The translations under genes and the position numbers were made by a program. 64,000 nt of DNA from Ramlibacter sp. (lineage in GTDB: Bacteria; Pseudomonadota; Gammaproteobacteria; Burkholderiales; Burkholderiaceae_C): assembly GCA_016713005.1 (NCBI GenBank), contig JADJPY010000001.1:496001-560000 (forward strand), in the 5' to 3' direction. How positions within the stretch are numbered: the stretch's first letter is position 1; every line of letters starts with the position of its first letter. Below the pieces are notes generated by a model that saw only the letters and a program-made list of their open reading frames with translations, was not told the DNA's origin and ran no database searches. This document shows, piece after piece, positions 8,405-15,724 of the stretch.

Positions 8405-9412
8405 ATGTCCATATCCGAAGACAAACTCTCTGCAATCGCCGCTCAACTCAAGAAAGGCGTCGCACCTTCGCGGGAAACTGTGCGGTCATTCCTGCTTTGG
8501 TTCGGAGCGGAGAGGCGCGGCTACAACGTTGTGCGGCGAGTTCGTAGCGCTCTGAAGCGACATGGCCTCTCTACTACCCCAGACTTCGAGTACACGTGGC
8601 TGGACGGCACGATCGGCTTCGTGACGTCGCAGCCGGGCAGTGCGCCTGTAGCCGCGCCTGCCGGGGCTGCTTCCCCTGATCCCACGTTCAGGATTGGGCG
8701 ACTCGATGCGGCGAACAAGCCGCCCACATCTGTCAAGCCAGACTCAACGCTCGCTCAAGCCGTAACGGTCATGCTTACGAACGACTTCTCTCAGCTACCT
8801 GTAATGACAGGCCCACGGGATCTCAAGGGTATCGTTAGTTGGAAGACGATTGGCAGCAGGCTCGCGCTCAAGCGGCCATGCACAACTGTCAGAGAGGCAA
8901 TGGAACCGGCCCAAGTCGTTTCGGTCGATGAGTCGCTGTTTGACGCGATCGCCAAGATCGCATCACACGACTACGTCTTGGTTCAAGCCGCTGACAAGAC
9001 ATTCACGGGTATCGTCACTGCCAGTGACTTCAACTTCCAGTTTCAAGCACTGGCAGAGCCATTCCTCTTGGTCGGCGAGATTGAGAACGGATTGCGCGGC
9101 ATCCTTCATCAAAAGTTCAGCCTTAAGGAACTTGAAGAAGCGAAAGCACCTGGCGACGACGGACGAATAATCGAATCGCCGAGCGATCTGACCCTCGGCG
9201 AGTACGTGCGACTTATAGAACCTGAGAAGCGATGGAAGAAACTACGAATCGAGATCGATCGGGTTGAGTTCTTGGCAAGACTCAATAGGGTACGCGAAGT
9301 CCGAAATGATGTTATGCACTTCGACCCGGATGGACTAGATCCTGATGATCTTGTTTTTCTTCGTGAGTTTGCTCAGTTTCTCAAACGTCTGCGAGACGTC
9401 GGTGCCGTCTAG
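8405..9412 (+). CDS. CBS-domain protein with C-terminal HEPN-like motif
   Basis: A 335-aa protein. The N-terminal ~85 residues are rich in Arg (RRGYNVVRRVRSALKRHG). A tandem CBS pair, a nucleotide-sensing module, follows at about residues 105-220 (two copies ending in GIVSW and GIVTASDF). The C-terminal helical part ends with EVRNDVMHFDPDG, where Arg300-Asn301 and His305 form the Rx4H signature of HEPN ribonucleases. A nucleotide-gated RNase effector is therefore possible, but this is inference. GC content is lower than in flanking genes. The stop codon directly abuts an attC-like site, as in integron cassettes. Confidence 0.75.
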   Translation: MSISEDKLSAIAAQLKKGVAPSRETVRSFLLWFGAERRGYNVVRRVRSALKRHGLSTTPDFEYTWLDGTIGFVTSQPGSAPVAAPAGAASPDPTFRIGRLDAANKPPTSVKPDSTLAQAVTVMLTNDFSQLPVMTGPRDLKGIVSWKTIGSRLALKRPCTTVREAMEPAQVVSVDESLFDAIAKIASHDYVLVQAADKTFTGIVTASDFNFQFQALAEPFLLVGEIENGLRGILHQKFSLKELEEAKAPGDDGRIIESPSDLTLGEYVRLIEPEKRWKKLRIEIDRVEFLARLNRVREVRNDVMHFDPDGLDPDDLVFLREFAQFLKRLRDVGAV

Positions 9413-9481
9413 ACCTAACCCTACCATCGAGCAAGGAGCAACCGGCAAGCCGATTGCTCCCGCTCATGTCAAACGTTATCC
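9413..9481 (+). other. attC-like recombination site 1
   Basis: The left core ACCTAAC (9413-9419, fits RYYYAAC) starts right after the CBS gene stop. The centre GAGCAACCGGCAAGCCGATT, followed by GCTC, folds into a near-perfect hairpin. The right half reads TGTCAAACGTTATCC with GTT at 9475. Left and right halves share TAAC, CAT, GAGC and GAGCAA as inverted repeats with extra unpaired bases, the usual attC build. The right core does not fit GTTRRRY strictly. Confidence 0.6.
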
Positions 9482-9493
9482 GATCGTGAACAT

Positions 9494-10633
9494 ATGACTG
9501 GCATCGCCGCACCCCGAGTTGGGACAGTCCTCACCGTAAAAGCACGACCTATTCCGTTTTCGTTTCACTCCGTCGTTCGAACGAATCGACGATACGGTCT
9601 TCAATCGAGGATCTTTTCCACAAACCCGTGGGGGATCATTCGGCAAAGCATTGAAGACACGCTCTCCGGTACATCGAGAGACCAAGCGGTCGCCTTTTTG
9701 GCGCAAGCTGAGGACTTCTTCCGCTCTGCAGCCGCGTCAACCTTGGTCACGGCGAAACCAATCCTTATCTATTACTGCTTTTTGAATCTAGCAAAGGCCG
9801 TCGTTCTACAAAAAAAGCTGCGCATTGAATACATAAGAGCACAACATGGCTTACAAGAAGGAATTCACCCTGGGGGACATGAATTCACAGACTCATTTCT
9901 CAAGGCGTACCGATCAGATCCGTCAGAAGCAAACGTATTTGATGACCTTCAAGAAGCTCTCTTTGGCAAGAAATTTCCATCCGCTGGAAAAGTCTTCGAT
10001 CTGAAGCGCCTCTTGCCTCAACTTGTGCAAGGTCATCGAGTTTGGTGTGAGGCCGCAAAGGCTGATGAACGTTTCGTCGAGATCACGCGAATCGACTATC
10101 TTCATCATGAGCCGACAAAAAAGATTTGGCTCGTTATCAACATCTTTGCCGATGATTTGACGCGCTTCGGGATCACGAGAAAGCGCCTTCTCCAGGAGTC
10201 GGGACTCTCCGCGACGTTCAGGCAAGTAAGTTCTTCTGAATCAATCTCGGGTCGTAAGCTTCTCAAATTTGAACAGCTGACCCCTCTCTCGTATACAGGT
10301 CGGGCTTCAGACAAAATTGCTGACCTGGTGAAATCAGTGCGCCCATTCATTTGGACAACTGTGATGACGATCCCTCCATACCGGAAGAACTACGTTTATC
10401 TTTGCCCGGCAACTGATTCTGCGAACCTGACCGAACAGCTCTTGTCGATATACGCTTGCTTTTACTATTTCGGTTCAATCACTCGCTACAGGCCGCATCG
10501 CTTCGAACCAATACTCAAAGGGCGCTACGGAGGCCATATCCAGGAGGTCATCTCGAATATTCCTCAGCAGTTCGTGTACCTAATAGCCAGCGAATTTGCC
10601 GGTCGTGAAGTCGCCCACGCGCCGATCGTATAA
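9494..10633 (+). CDS. YaaC-like protein in cassette array
   Basis: A 379-aa protein of low GC. The segment PILIYYCFLNLAKAVVL (about residues 90-106) and the late segment FYYFGSITRYRPHRF, followed by IQEVISNIPQQFVYLI, resemble the YaaC family (PF14175), whose role is unknown. No signal peptide or clear membrane helix. The start at 9494 lies 13 bp after the core of attC-like site 1, and the stop overlaps attC-like site 2, so this looks like a complete cassette of about 1.2 kb. The ribosome binding site is poor. YaaC-like genes are at times found near defence genes, but I infer no activity. Confidence 0.65.
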   Translation: MTGIAAPRVGTVLTVKARPIPFSFHSVVRTNRRYGLQSRIFSTNPWGIIRQSIEDTLSGTSRDQAVAFLAQAEDFFRSAAASTLVTAKPILIYYCFLNLAKAVVLQKKLRIEYIRAQHGLQEGIHPGGHEFTDSFLKAYRSDPSEANVFDDLQEALFGKKFPSAGKVFDLKRLLPQLVQGHRVWCEAAKADERFVEITRIDYLHHEPTKKIWLVINIFADDLTRFGITRKRLLQESGLSATFRQVSSSESISGRKLLKFEQLTPLSYTGRASDKIADLVKSVRPFIWTTVMTIPPYRKNYVYLCPATDSANLTEQLLSIYACFYYFGSITRYRPHRFEPILKGRYGGHIQEVISNIPQQFVYLIASEFAGREVAHAPIV

Positions 10634-10696
10634 CCTTTTCATCGATAGGACGCTGGCCGGCAAGCCGGTCAGCGCCTTTCTTGTCAAACGTGGGAA
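10628..10696 (+). other. attC-like recombination site 2
   Basis: The left core GTATAAC overlaps the stop codon of the YaaC-like gene. The central hairpin CGCTGGCCGGCAAGCCGGTC (ending AGCG) shares GGCAAGCC with site 1. The right half CTTGTCAAACGTGGGA shares TTGTCAAACGT-like sequence with site 1, but the last core reads GTGGGA instead of GTTRRR. The ATG of the next ORF lies 4 bp after the site. Confidence 0.55.
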
Positions 10697-10699
10697 GAC

Positions 10700-11248
10700 A
10701 TGAGAACTGCATCCAAACTAGTAGCACTTCTTCTCGTCGGTTCAGCTCTTGCTGGCCAAGATCAGAAGATGCAATTGATTCAGCCAAGGGGCACTGATCT
10801 TGTTGTCTTGAAACTCGATCGGGACAACGACCTCTATGCCAAGTTCGCCGGTCAGGTCTGGGTGGCTGGCACGGTCATCGGCCAGTGGCCTGCGGGCGCG
10901 AAAAACATGAGCGAGAAGGAGCCTGAGGTTCTATTGGTTCCAGACTCGCGTTCCGCCGACTCGTTGCCGCACTTCGTTCTTCGTGAGCCGCCATACTTCA
11001 ATCAATACAAGGTTCGCAGCATCACGTTGCTCAATGGACACAAGGCTCTACAACTCGCGGTCGGAGATAGGCAGATGCGTCGACTGCTTGATCGCCGAGT
11101 GAACCATGTGCGAGCGACAGGCAGGTTCCTGGTAGAGCAGTATGTTGTCGGTGTCGAATGTGACGCACCATGGTCCAAGGCGGTCCTTGTCAAGGCCGAG
11201 TTGCCTGAGCAGACGGCCAAGCTTCAGTTTGCTCCGGGGGGATGCTGA
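10700..11248 (+). CDS. Secreted orphan protein in cassette array
   Basis: A 182-aa protein with an N-terminal signal peptide (basic MRTASK, then hydrophobic LVALLLVGSALA) and a probable cleavage after ALAG. The mature part is mixed, with no motif I recognise. It has two Cys near the end (VECDAPW and the terminal GGC). It begins 4 bp after attC-like site 2 and ends 5 bp before site 3, so it fits a single cassette of about 0.6 kb. Confidence 0.6.
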   Translation: MRTASKLVALLLVGSALAGQDQKMQLIQPRGTDLVVLKLDRDNDLYAKFAGQVWVAGTVIGQWPAGAKNMSEKEPEVLLVPDSRSADSLPHFVLREPPYFNQYKVRSITLLNGHKALQLAVGDRQMRRLLDRRVNHVRATGRFLVEQYVVGVECDAPWSKAVLVKAELPEQTAKLQFAPGGC

Positions 11249-11252
11249 TACT

Positions 11253-11309
11253 GTCCAACTCACTATTGCGGCCACCGCGTCGGGGCGGTGGCTGAGTTCA
11301 AAAGTAAGA
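11253..11309 (+). other. attC-like recombination site 3
   Basis: The left core GTCCAAC is a perfect RYYYAAC. The inner arms GCCACCGC / GCGGTGGC and AACTCA / TGAGTT pair, with the extra bases CTATTGCG on one side. The right end reads GTTCAAAAGTAAGA, close to but not matching GTTRRRY. Overall length is about 57 bp, the lower end for attC. Confidence 0.5.
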
Positions 11310-11392
11310 AGACTTCACCCAATATGCCAGTCGACCGGTCGTCGAGTTGAACTGCACAACCGGCGAAACCGCCCCATCACACTCATCCATCC

Positions 11393-12073
11393 ATGCAAAA
11401 CACCCTCACCGGCAAGCGCGTTCTGGTAACCCAGGCCTCCGAGTTCATGGGGCCGGCATTCTGCGAGGTGTTTGCCCAGCAGGGTGCCGATGTCGTCCAA
11501 AGCAACGAGCCGCTTGCCGCTGCTGGCGCGCCAGAGGCCGTGGTTGCCAGCGCCGGGCCCATCGATGTGCTGGTGGCCAATCTCTCCATTGTTGCGCCCA
11601 GCACACCCGCAGTCGATGTGGGGGACGACGAGTGGCGAGCCGTCTTCGCGGCGTTGGTGGATCCGCTGCCCCGGTTGACCCGGGCTGTTGTGCCGCACTT
11701 TGTGCAGCGCGGCCGAGGCAAGATCCTGGTCATTGGCAGCGCGTCGGCGCTGCGCGGGATGAAGCGGGCTTCCACCTACAGCGCCGCGCGGGGCGCGCAG
11801 CTGGCCTACGTGCAGGCCGTGGGCGTGGAGTTGGCCCCCAAGAACATCCAGGTCAACGCCATCGCGCAGAACTTTGTCGACAACCCCACCTACTTTCCCC
11901 CCGAAGTCCAGGCCAACCCCAGGTTCCAGGAGCGCCTTGCCCGAGAGGTGCCCCTCGGCCGCCTGGTGGCCGCGCGTGAGGACGCTCTCTTCGCCGCCTA
12001 CCTGTGCAGCGACGCCGCAGACTGCTTTGTCGGCCAGGTGTTCCCGCTGTCAGGCGGCTGGGCGGCCAAATAG
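11393..12073 (+). CDS. Halohydrin-dehalogenase-type SDR protein
   Basis: A 226-aa member of the short-chain dehydrogenase fold. The cofactor glycine motif TGxxxGxG is absent and replaced by T13-QASE-F18-M-G20, which fits the T-x4-F-x-G pattern of halohydrin dehalogenases. The catalytic residues read Ser116-x12-Tyr129-x3-Arg133, with Arg in place of the SDR Lys; this Ser-Tyr-Arg triad is also specific to that family. Such enzymes turn vicinal halohydrins into epoxides without NAD(P). The end FVGQVFPLSGGW is typical of the fold. It lies inside the cassette region but is GC-rich like the chromosome. No ribosome binding site stands out. Confidence 0.75.
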   Translation: MQNTLTGKRVLVTQASEFMGPAFCEVFAQQGADVVQSNEPLAAAGAPEAVVASAGPIDVLVANLSIVAPSTPAVDVGDDEWRAVFAALVDPLPRLTRAVVPHFVQRGRGKILVIGSASALRGMKRASTYSAARGAQLAYVQAVGVELAPKNIQVNAIAQNFVDNPTYFPPEVQANPRFQERLAREVPLGRLVAAREDALFAAYLCSDAADCFVGQVFPLSGGWAAK

Positions 12074-12091
12074 CCACGGTGCCCGGCCGAC

Positions 12092-12359
12092 AGGGGAAGG
12101 GTGGGGTGCTATGGTTTTGATAGTGGGTCAGCAAGTCGGGGCGGGGGCTGGCGGGCGATTTGGCTTGTAAATTGGCTCTGTGGCGGGTTTGAAACGTGAA
12201 TACGTCCCTTAAGGCTGACGGGGTTCGTGACAGATTGGGTGACGGAGGGGCTGACTGCAACTAGAAAAAATTCAATGAAATCAAGTGTTTTTGCCGATTC
12301 GCCGAGCCGTAGTATCCGACAGGTACTGAATTGTTCGACTCGTCTATATTGAGTTAGGT
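12092..12359 (+). repeat. Leader duplicate B upstream of cassette block 2
   Basis: Second copy of the leader at 8125-8390, again starting with the hairpin repeat and carrying TCAATGAAATCAAGT, ATCCGACAGGT and TCTATATTGAGTT. It ends in GTTAGGT (12353-12359), a perfect GTTRRRY core, 7 bp before the ATG of the next ORF. Confidence 0.6.
12107..12161 (+). repeat. Dispersed hairpin repeat, copy 3
   Basis: Head GCTATGGTTTTGATAGT, then GGGTCAGCAAG, GGGGGCTGGCGG and CGATTT. It starts leader duplicate B. Confidence 0.9.
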
Positions 12360-12366
12360 TTGTCCC

Positions 12367-12675
12367 ATGACCCCGCTTCTCTCATGCGCTCATCTGGAAG
12401 AAATGCTGCACCTTGCAGAAGCAGCGGGGTGCCGCGTCCGCGAAGTCTCGGATGGCTGGTCGAAGGTTTCTAAGGTCATCTCAATGGAGCCGGAGCTACC
12501 CGATTCAATACGTGCTGCAGGCTTTCCGGATCAACCGAACGTTCGGTACTACGCGACTACAGGCTCTCCACACAACCAACCGGATGAGGGGTTTGTCTGT
12601 GGCGTCTGCGAGGTCGCGTTGTCGTTTCCAAGGCCTGACATTTCTTTCCGTCGGCCCGCCTTCGGCGTCCGCTGA
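12367..12675 (+). CDS. Small orphan protein at start of cassette block 2
   Basis: A 102-aa ORF starting 7 bp after a GTTAGGT core-like sequence, as expected for a cassette gene. It has the pair CGVCE near residue 84 but no recognisable domain, signal peptide or membrane segment. A second ORF overlaps it in another frame (12413-12688). I prefer this one for its start position, but coding status is uncertain. Confidence 0.4.
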   Translation: MTPLLSCAHLEEMLHLAEAAGCRVREVSDGWSKVSKVISMEPELPDSIRAAGFPDQPNVRYYATTGSPHNQPDEGFVCGVCEVALSFPRPDISFRRPAFGVR

Positions 12676-12706
12676 AGTCAGACGATAAGTTTGCTTGGAG
12701 AGATCA

Positions 12707-13405
12707 ATGAGCGATCTAAACGAGTCAGTCATTGAGTCTGCAAAAGCAGCTCAAGAAATTGCAAAGACCACGGGCAAGGCAATAGATGCCACGCGCGAGG
12801 CTGGCAGTTTTATCGCAAAGTTTGTGGCAGGCCCCATCGAGGAGGGGATGGGTATATTCGAGGACAAGCTGAAGTACATGCGTTGGGAAAGGCAGGTTAG
12901 GCTGATGCAGAGGGCATCAGAATTGCTTAGGCGGTTGGGCATAGATAGACCTACAAAGCCAGTTCCCTTGAAGGTCGCGCTACCCTTGCTTGAAGCCGCT
13001 TCCCTAGAGGACGATGATTTTCTCCAAGACCGGTGGGTTGCCCTGCTTGTGAATGCAGGTAACGCCGCAAGCGGAATCGAGATAAAAAGGGTATACATCA
13101 GCATTCTTGAGCAGCTATCCGCGCTAGAAGTCAAAATTCTGGACGCTATCTATGCGCTGCCGTTTCCAGAATCTCGGCAAGGTGGCATCGTAACGACGAA
13201 TCTTCCAGAGTCTGCTCACATCGAAACGAAAGATGAGCAAGACGATAAAAGGGATGAGCCCCAAGATGAAATCAAACTGGCTCTCGCAAATCTTGAGCGT
13301 GTGGGCTGTCTCCGTCTTGGATTGACTTGGGGCGGCGGCGGAAGTTTTCGACGTATCAATCCGACAATCCTAGGGCTGAGGTTCGTTCAGGCATGCCGTA
13401 CCTGA
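12707..13405 (+). CDS. Abortive infection alpha (DUF4393) family protein
   Basis: A 232-aa protein. The N-terminal half is an amphipathic helix-rich region (KAAQEIAKTTGKAIDATREA) followed by the segment GPIEEGMGIFEDKLKYMRWE. Then comes PVPLKVALPLLEAASLEDDD, followed by LQDRWVALLVNA, which is the core of the DUF4393/Abi-alpha family. Members are linked to phage-triggered growth arrest in lactococci; activity here is inferred. The start at 12707 is set by GGAGAG upstream; an in-frame TTG at 12695 is less likely. The composition is low in GC. It sits in the cassette region after a small ORF. Confidence 0.8.
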   Translation: MSDLNESVIESAKAAQEIAKTTGKAIDATREAGSFIAKFVAGPIEEGMGIFEDKLKYMRWERQVRLMQRASELLRRLGIDRPTKPVPLKVALPLLEAASLEDDDFLQDRWVALLVNAGNAASGIEIKRVYISILEQLSALEVKILDAIYALPFPESRQGGIVTTNLPESAHIETKDEQDDKRDEPQDEIKLALANLERVGCLRLGLTWGGGGSFRRINPTILGLRFVQACRT

Positions 13406-13442
13406 ACGTTTGACAGGTCTGTATTGAGACAAACCGTTATGC
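13401..13442 (+). other. Short core-site-like palindrome between two cassette ORFs
   Basis: The arms AACGTTTG-TCT and AGACAAACCGTT pair around the loop GTATTG, and the element ends in GTTATGC (13436-13442), whose ATG is the start of the next gene. GACAGGT and CTGTATTGAG are shared with the ends of both leader duplicates. At 42 bp it is shorter than usual attC sites, so it may be a degenerate site. Confidence 0.35.
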
Positions 13443-14170
13443 GACTCGTTTTTGCCAGTCTAGTTTGCAGTGCGATCATTGCTGCCGGCTGTGCGCAGCC
13501 TCAGCCTTTCGTCAGAACGAATTGGCAGGAGGAGGTCATTATTATCGGTGGCAAGGCAATCGTCGTGGATCGCGCAACCGTTCCTGGCGCAATCTGGCAC
13601 TCCACCACCGGAGGAGCGTTTTATCGTCCGGAGCAGACGCTTCGGCTTCCGGACGGCACGATCTGGAACAGCGCAAGTCTCAATTCAGTCGTCACGAGTG
13701 CTGAGGCGGTCGTACTAGATCACGACGGTCGTTCTTGGATTTTGGTGACCACATCTGTGTTTTATGGCGACCATTTGCGCCTTGGATGCCCGGTCCCAAA
13801 TTTCCTTTACCTGCGCTCATCCAAGACTGGCTGGTCCCGCGTCAGTCCTACCGACGTGCCAGATGGACTCCACTTCAACCTCTTGATGCTCTCACGATGG
13901 AAGGGCGCCGTCGATGCGGTGGTGTCAACGCCCACCAAAGACAGGATAAATCGTGAGTGGCTAGCCGCTGAAAAAGAACGGGATAGCAAGATGTATAAGG
14001 GAAGTCCTGATCAGCGCTTCAGCTGGATGGACCGTCTCTCCTACTTGGTTACCTTCTCCAAGTATTGTGACCCGAAGGTGTCGCGGTGCATCCAGCAACG
14101 CCATCCGACCGACAGGCAACATCTGCATCCGGACTGCGACCCATCAAATCTTCTTGTTGCCCCAAACTAG
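13439..14170 (+). CDS. Orphan lipoprotein in cassette array
   Basis: A 243-aa protein with a lipoprotein signal peptide: MRLVFASLVCSAIIAAGC, lipobox IAAGC, Cys18 being the lipid site. The mature part has an internal stretch with a TRP-like strand pattern (GTIWNSASLN) and several Cys in the last 80 residues (KYCDPKVSRC, HPDCDP). No family recognised. The ATG at 13439 is part of a GTTATGC core-like sequence; a TTG at 13424 in frame would spoil the signal peptide. It is the last ORF of the cassette region. Confidence 0.65.
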   Translation: MRLVFASLVCSAIIAAGCAQPQPFVRTNWQEEVIIIGGKAIVVDRATVPGAIWHSTTGGAFYRPEQTLRLPDGTIWNSASLNSVVTSAEAVVLDHDGRSWILVTTSVFYGDHLRLGCPVPNFLYLRSSKTGWSRVSPTDVPDGLHFNLLMLSRWKGAVDAVVSTPTKDRINREWLAAEKERDSKMYKGSPDQRFSWMDRLSYLVTFSKYCDPKVSRCIQQRHPTDRQHLHPDCDPSNLLVAPN

Positions 14171-14292
14171 ATGGCTAAAGTCTCGGAGACTGCCCCCTCT
14201 GGCGCGAATGGCTGAACCTCCCCGTATGAACTAGCTCTCGCTGGCAGTCAGTTGATCGAATTGCTCGCGGCGCAGTTTCGACATTCAAGTTT
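14171..14292. other. Gap at right edge of cassette region
   Basis: About 120 bp without an ORF or repeat I recognise. GC content rises back to the chromosomal level to the right, so this is probably the right border of the inserted region. I see no clear direct repeat or attachment site. Confidence 0.3.
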
Positions 14293-14660
14293 GTGCACTC
14301 ATTCCTCAACCTCACCGTAGACGCCTACATCGCCACCTTCCCCCCGAAGTCCAGGCCATCCTGCACCGCGTGCGCCAGGTGGTGCGCGGCGCGGCGCCGC
14401 ACGCGCAAGAGGTAATCAGCTACCGCATGCCCGCGCTGCGGGCGCACGGCGTGCTGGTGTACTACGCGGCTTTCAAGGGGCACATCGGGCTGTACCCGCC
14501 GGTCAGCGGCGACGCGAGGCTGCTCAAGGCCGTTGCGCCGTATGCGGGCCCCAAGGGCAACCTGCGCTTTCCCTACGACAAGCCCATTCCGTATGATCTG
14601 ATCGCCCGCATCACCCGGCTGCGGGCGCGGCAAGACGCAGCCAAGGCCCTTTCACCATGA
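14293..14660 (+). pseudogene. DUF1801 protein, frameshifted near its start
   Basis: The 3' part (from about 14345) encodes a DUF1801 (YdhG-like) domain: ISYRMPALRAHGVLVYY, then FPYDKPIPYDLIARI. The N-terminal part TVDAYIATFPP sits in another frame (14317 onward). The switch falls in a run of six C at 14340-14345; one more C would restore a single frame reading FPPEVQAILHRV. So this is either a one-base deletion or a sequencing error. A short start at 14370 is also possible. The stop overlaps the next gene's start (ATGA). Confidence 0.65.
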
Positions 14661-15277
14661 CCCTCTTCATCACCTTCCTCATCACCGCCGTTGTGCTGGC
14701 CATCACGCCCGGCCCGGGCATTGCCTATGTGGTGGCGCGCACCGTGTCGGGCGGGCGCTCCGAGGGCCTGGCCTCGTGCCTGGGCACGGCGGTGGGCGGC
14801 ATGTGCCATGTGGCGGCCGCGGCGCTGGGCTTGTCATTGCTGATCGCGCAATCGGCGCTGGCGTTCAGCCTGGTCAAGTACCTGGGCGCGGCCTACCTGG
14901 TCTATCTGGGCATCCGCATGCTGATGCAAAAGCCCCAGCCGCCCGCGGCGGTGCAGGTGTCTGCCCAGGGACCGCGCCGCGCGTTTGCCGAGGGCATCGT
15001 CGTGGAGGCGCTCAACGTCAAGACGGCGCTGTTCTTCCTGGCCTTCTTGCCGCAGTTTGTGGCGCCGGGCCAGCCGCTGGTGGCGCAGCTGGTGGTGCTG
15101 GGCAGCATCTGCGTGCTGCTCAACACGCTGGTGGACGTGGTGGCGGTGTACGCCGCCGCGCGCCTGCTGCGATCGCCCGCTGCGCAGGCCGCCCGCGCCC
15201 GGCTGCTCACCCGCGTGTCGGGCGTCACCATGCTGGGCCTGGGCGCGTACCTTGCGCTGGCGCGTCGGCAGGCCTGA
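14657..15277 (+). CDS. LysE/RhtB-family amino acid exporter
   Basis: A 206-aa inner-membrane protein with about six hydrophobic segments. The N terminus has the family motif AITPGPGIAYVVARTVSGGR (residues about 15-34). AFAEGIVVEALNVKTALFF is the second conserved stretch. Members export amino acids or small metabolites; the substrate is not known. Translation is coupled to the DUF1801 gene by an ATGA overlap. Confidence 0.88.
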   Translation: MTLFITFLITAVVLAITPGPGIAYVVARTVSGGRSEGLASCLGTAVGGMCHVAAAALGLSLLIAQSALAFSLVKYLGAAYLVYLGIRMLMQKPQPPAAVQVSAQGPRRAFAEGIVVEALNVKTALFFLAFLPQFVAPGQPLVAQLVVLGSICVLLNTLVDVVAVYAAARLLRSPAAQAARARLLTRVSGVTMLGLGAYLALARRQA

Positions 15278-15280
15278 AAA

Positions 15281-15337
15281 CGCTATTGTTTTTATAGCGG
15301 GTCAGCACGCACTGGCGGGGGCTGGGGGCTGATTTAG
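15281..15337 (+). repeat. Dispersed hairpin repeat, copy 4
   Basis: Head GCTATTGTTTTTATAGC, then GGGTCAGCACGC, GGGGGCTGGGGG and CTGATTT. It starts 4 bp after the lysE-like stop codon. Confidence 0.9.
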
Positions 15338-15394
15338 CTTGAAATTTTGGAGTGTCTATGTGTCTCGACTGCCTGATGGAGTGCGTCTAACGCC

Positions 15395-15724
15395 ATGCAA
15401 CTGAACGAGAAGCGGACCGCCTCGGATATGCGCCTCGGGTGCACGGTGATGACCGTGTTGACGCTGGTCTTGCTGTTTTTCGCTTGGCGCATCTACGCCA
15501 ACGGCGTGTTCAGCCTCGGCTCCTGTAGTGGCGACCGACACCCCACACTGTGTGAGCTGGGCCGCTGGCTGCTTAGTCTGCTGCCTGCTCAATCTCGACA
15601 CGTCTTCATGACGGGCGTCATGCTTGTATTGGCCGGACTTTTCGGGTGGCTGGCAGTTTTGGCCTTTAAAGAGGGCGAAAGGATCGAAGTCGCCGAAGGC
15701 GATGACGGCAAGGGGCTGATGTGA
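15395..15724 (+). CDS. Small two-span membrane protein, unknown
   Basis: A 109-aa protein with two membrane segments (about residues 18-36, VMTVLTLVLLFFAWRIYA, and 72-90, MTGVMLVLAGLFGWLAVLAF). Between them is a loop with two Cys (GSCSGDRHPTLC) that can form a disulfide. The C-terminal tail is acidic. No family known to me. It stands alone. Confidence 0.55.
   Translation: MQLNEKRTASDMRLGCTVMTVLTLVLLFFAWRIYANGVFSLGSCSGDRHPTLCELGRWLLSLLPAQSRHVFMTGVMLVLAGLFGWLAVLAFKEGERIEVAEGDDGKGLM

Larger units (their letters stand above)
8405..14170 (+). mobile_element. Integron-like cassette array without integrase (degenerate)
   Basis: Six or seven ORFs, all on one strand, most with GC content and codon use unlike the flanks. 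Three ORFs end within a few bases of attC-like palindromic sites, and in two cases the next ORF starts 9-19 bp after the site, which is normal cassette spacing. Two leader duplicates mark the starts of two blocks. No intI-like gene is present in the window. The halohydrin-dehalogenase-like gene inside is GC-rich and may have a different origin. Borders are approximate. Confidence 0.5.

Noticed and set aside
12413..12688. ORF overlapping the 102-aa cassette ORF in another frame
   Set aside because: It starts away from the core-like site and has an Arg-rich, shadow-like make-up. Kept the ORF at 12367 with low confidence.
8405..14170. Integron integrase gene
   Set aside because: None of the ORFs here or in the flanks has tyrosine-recombinase motifs, so the array is called integrase-less.
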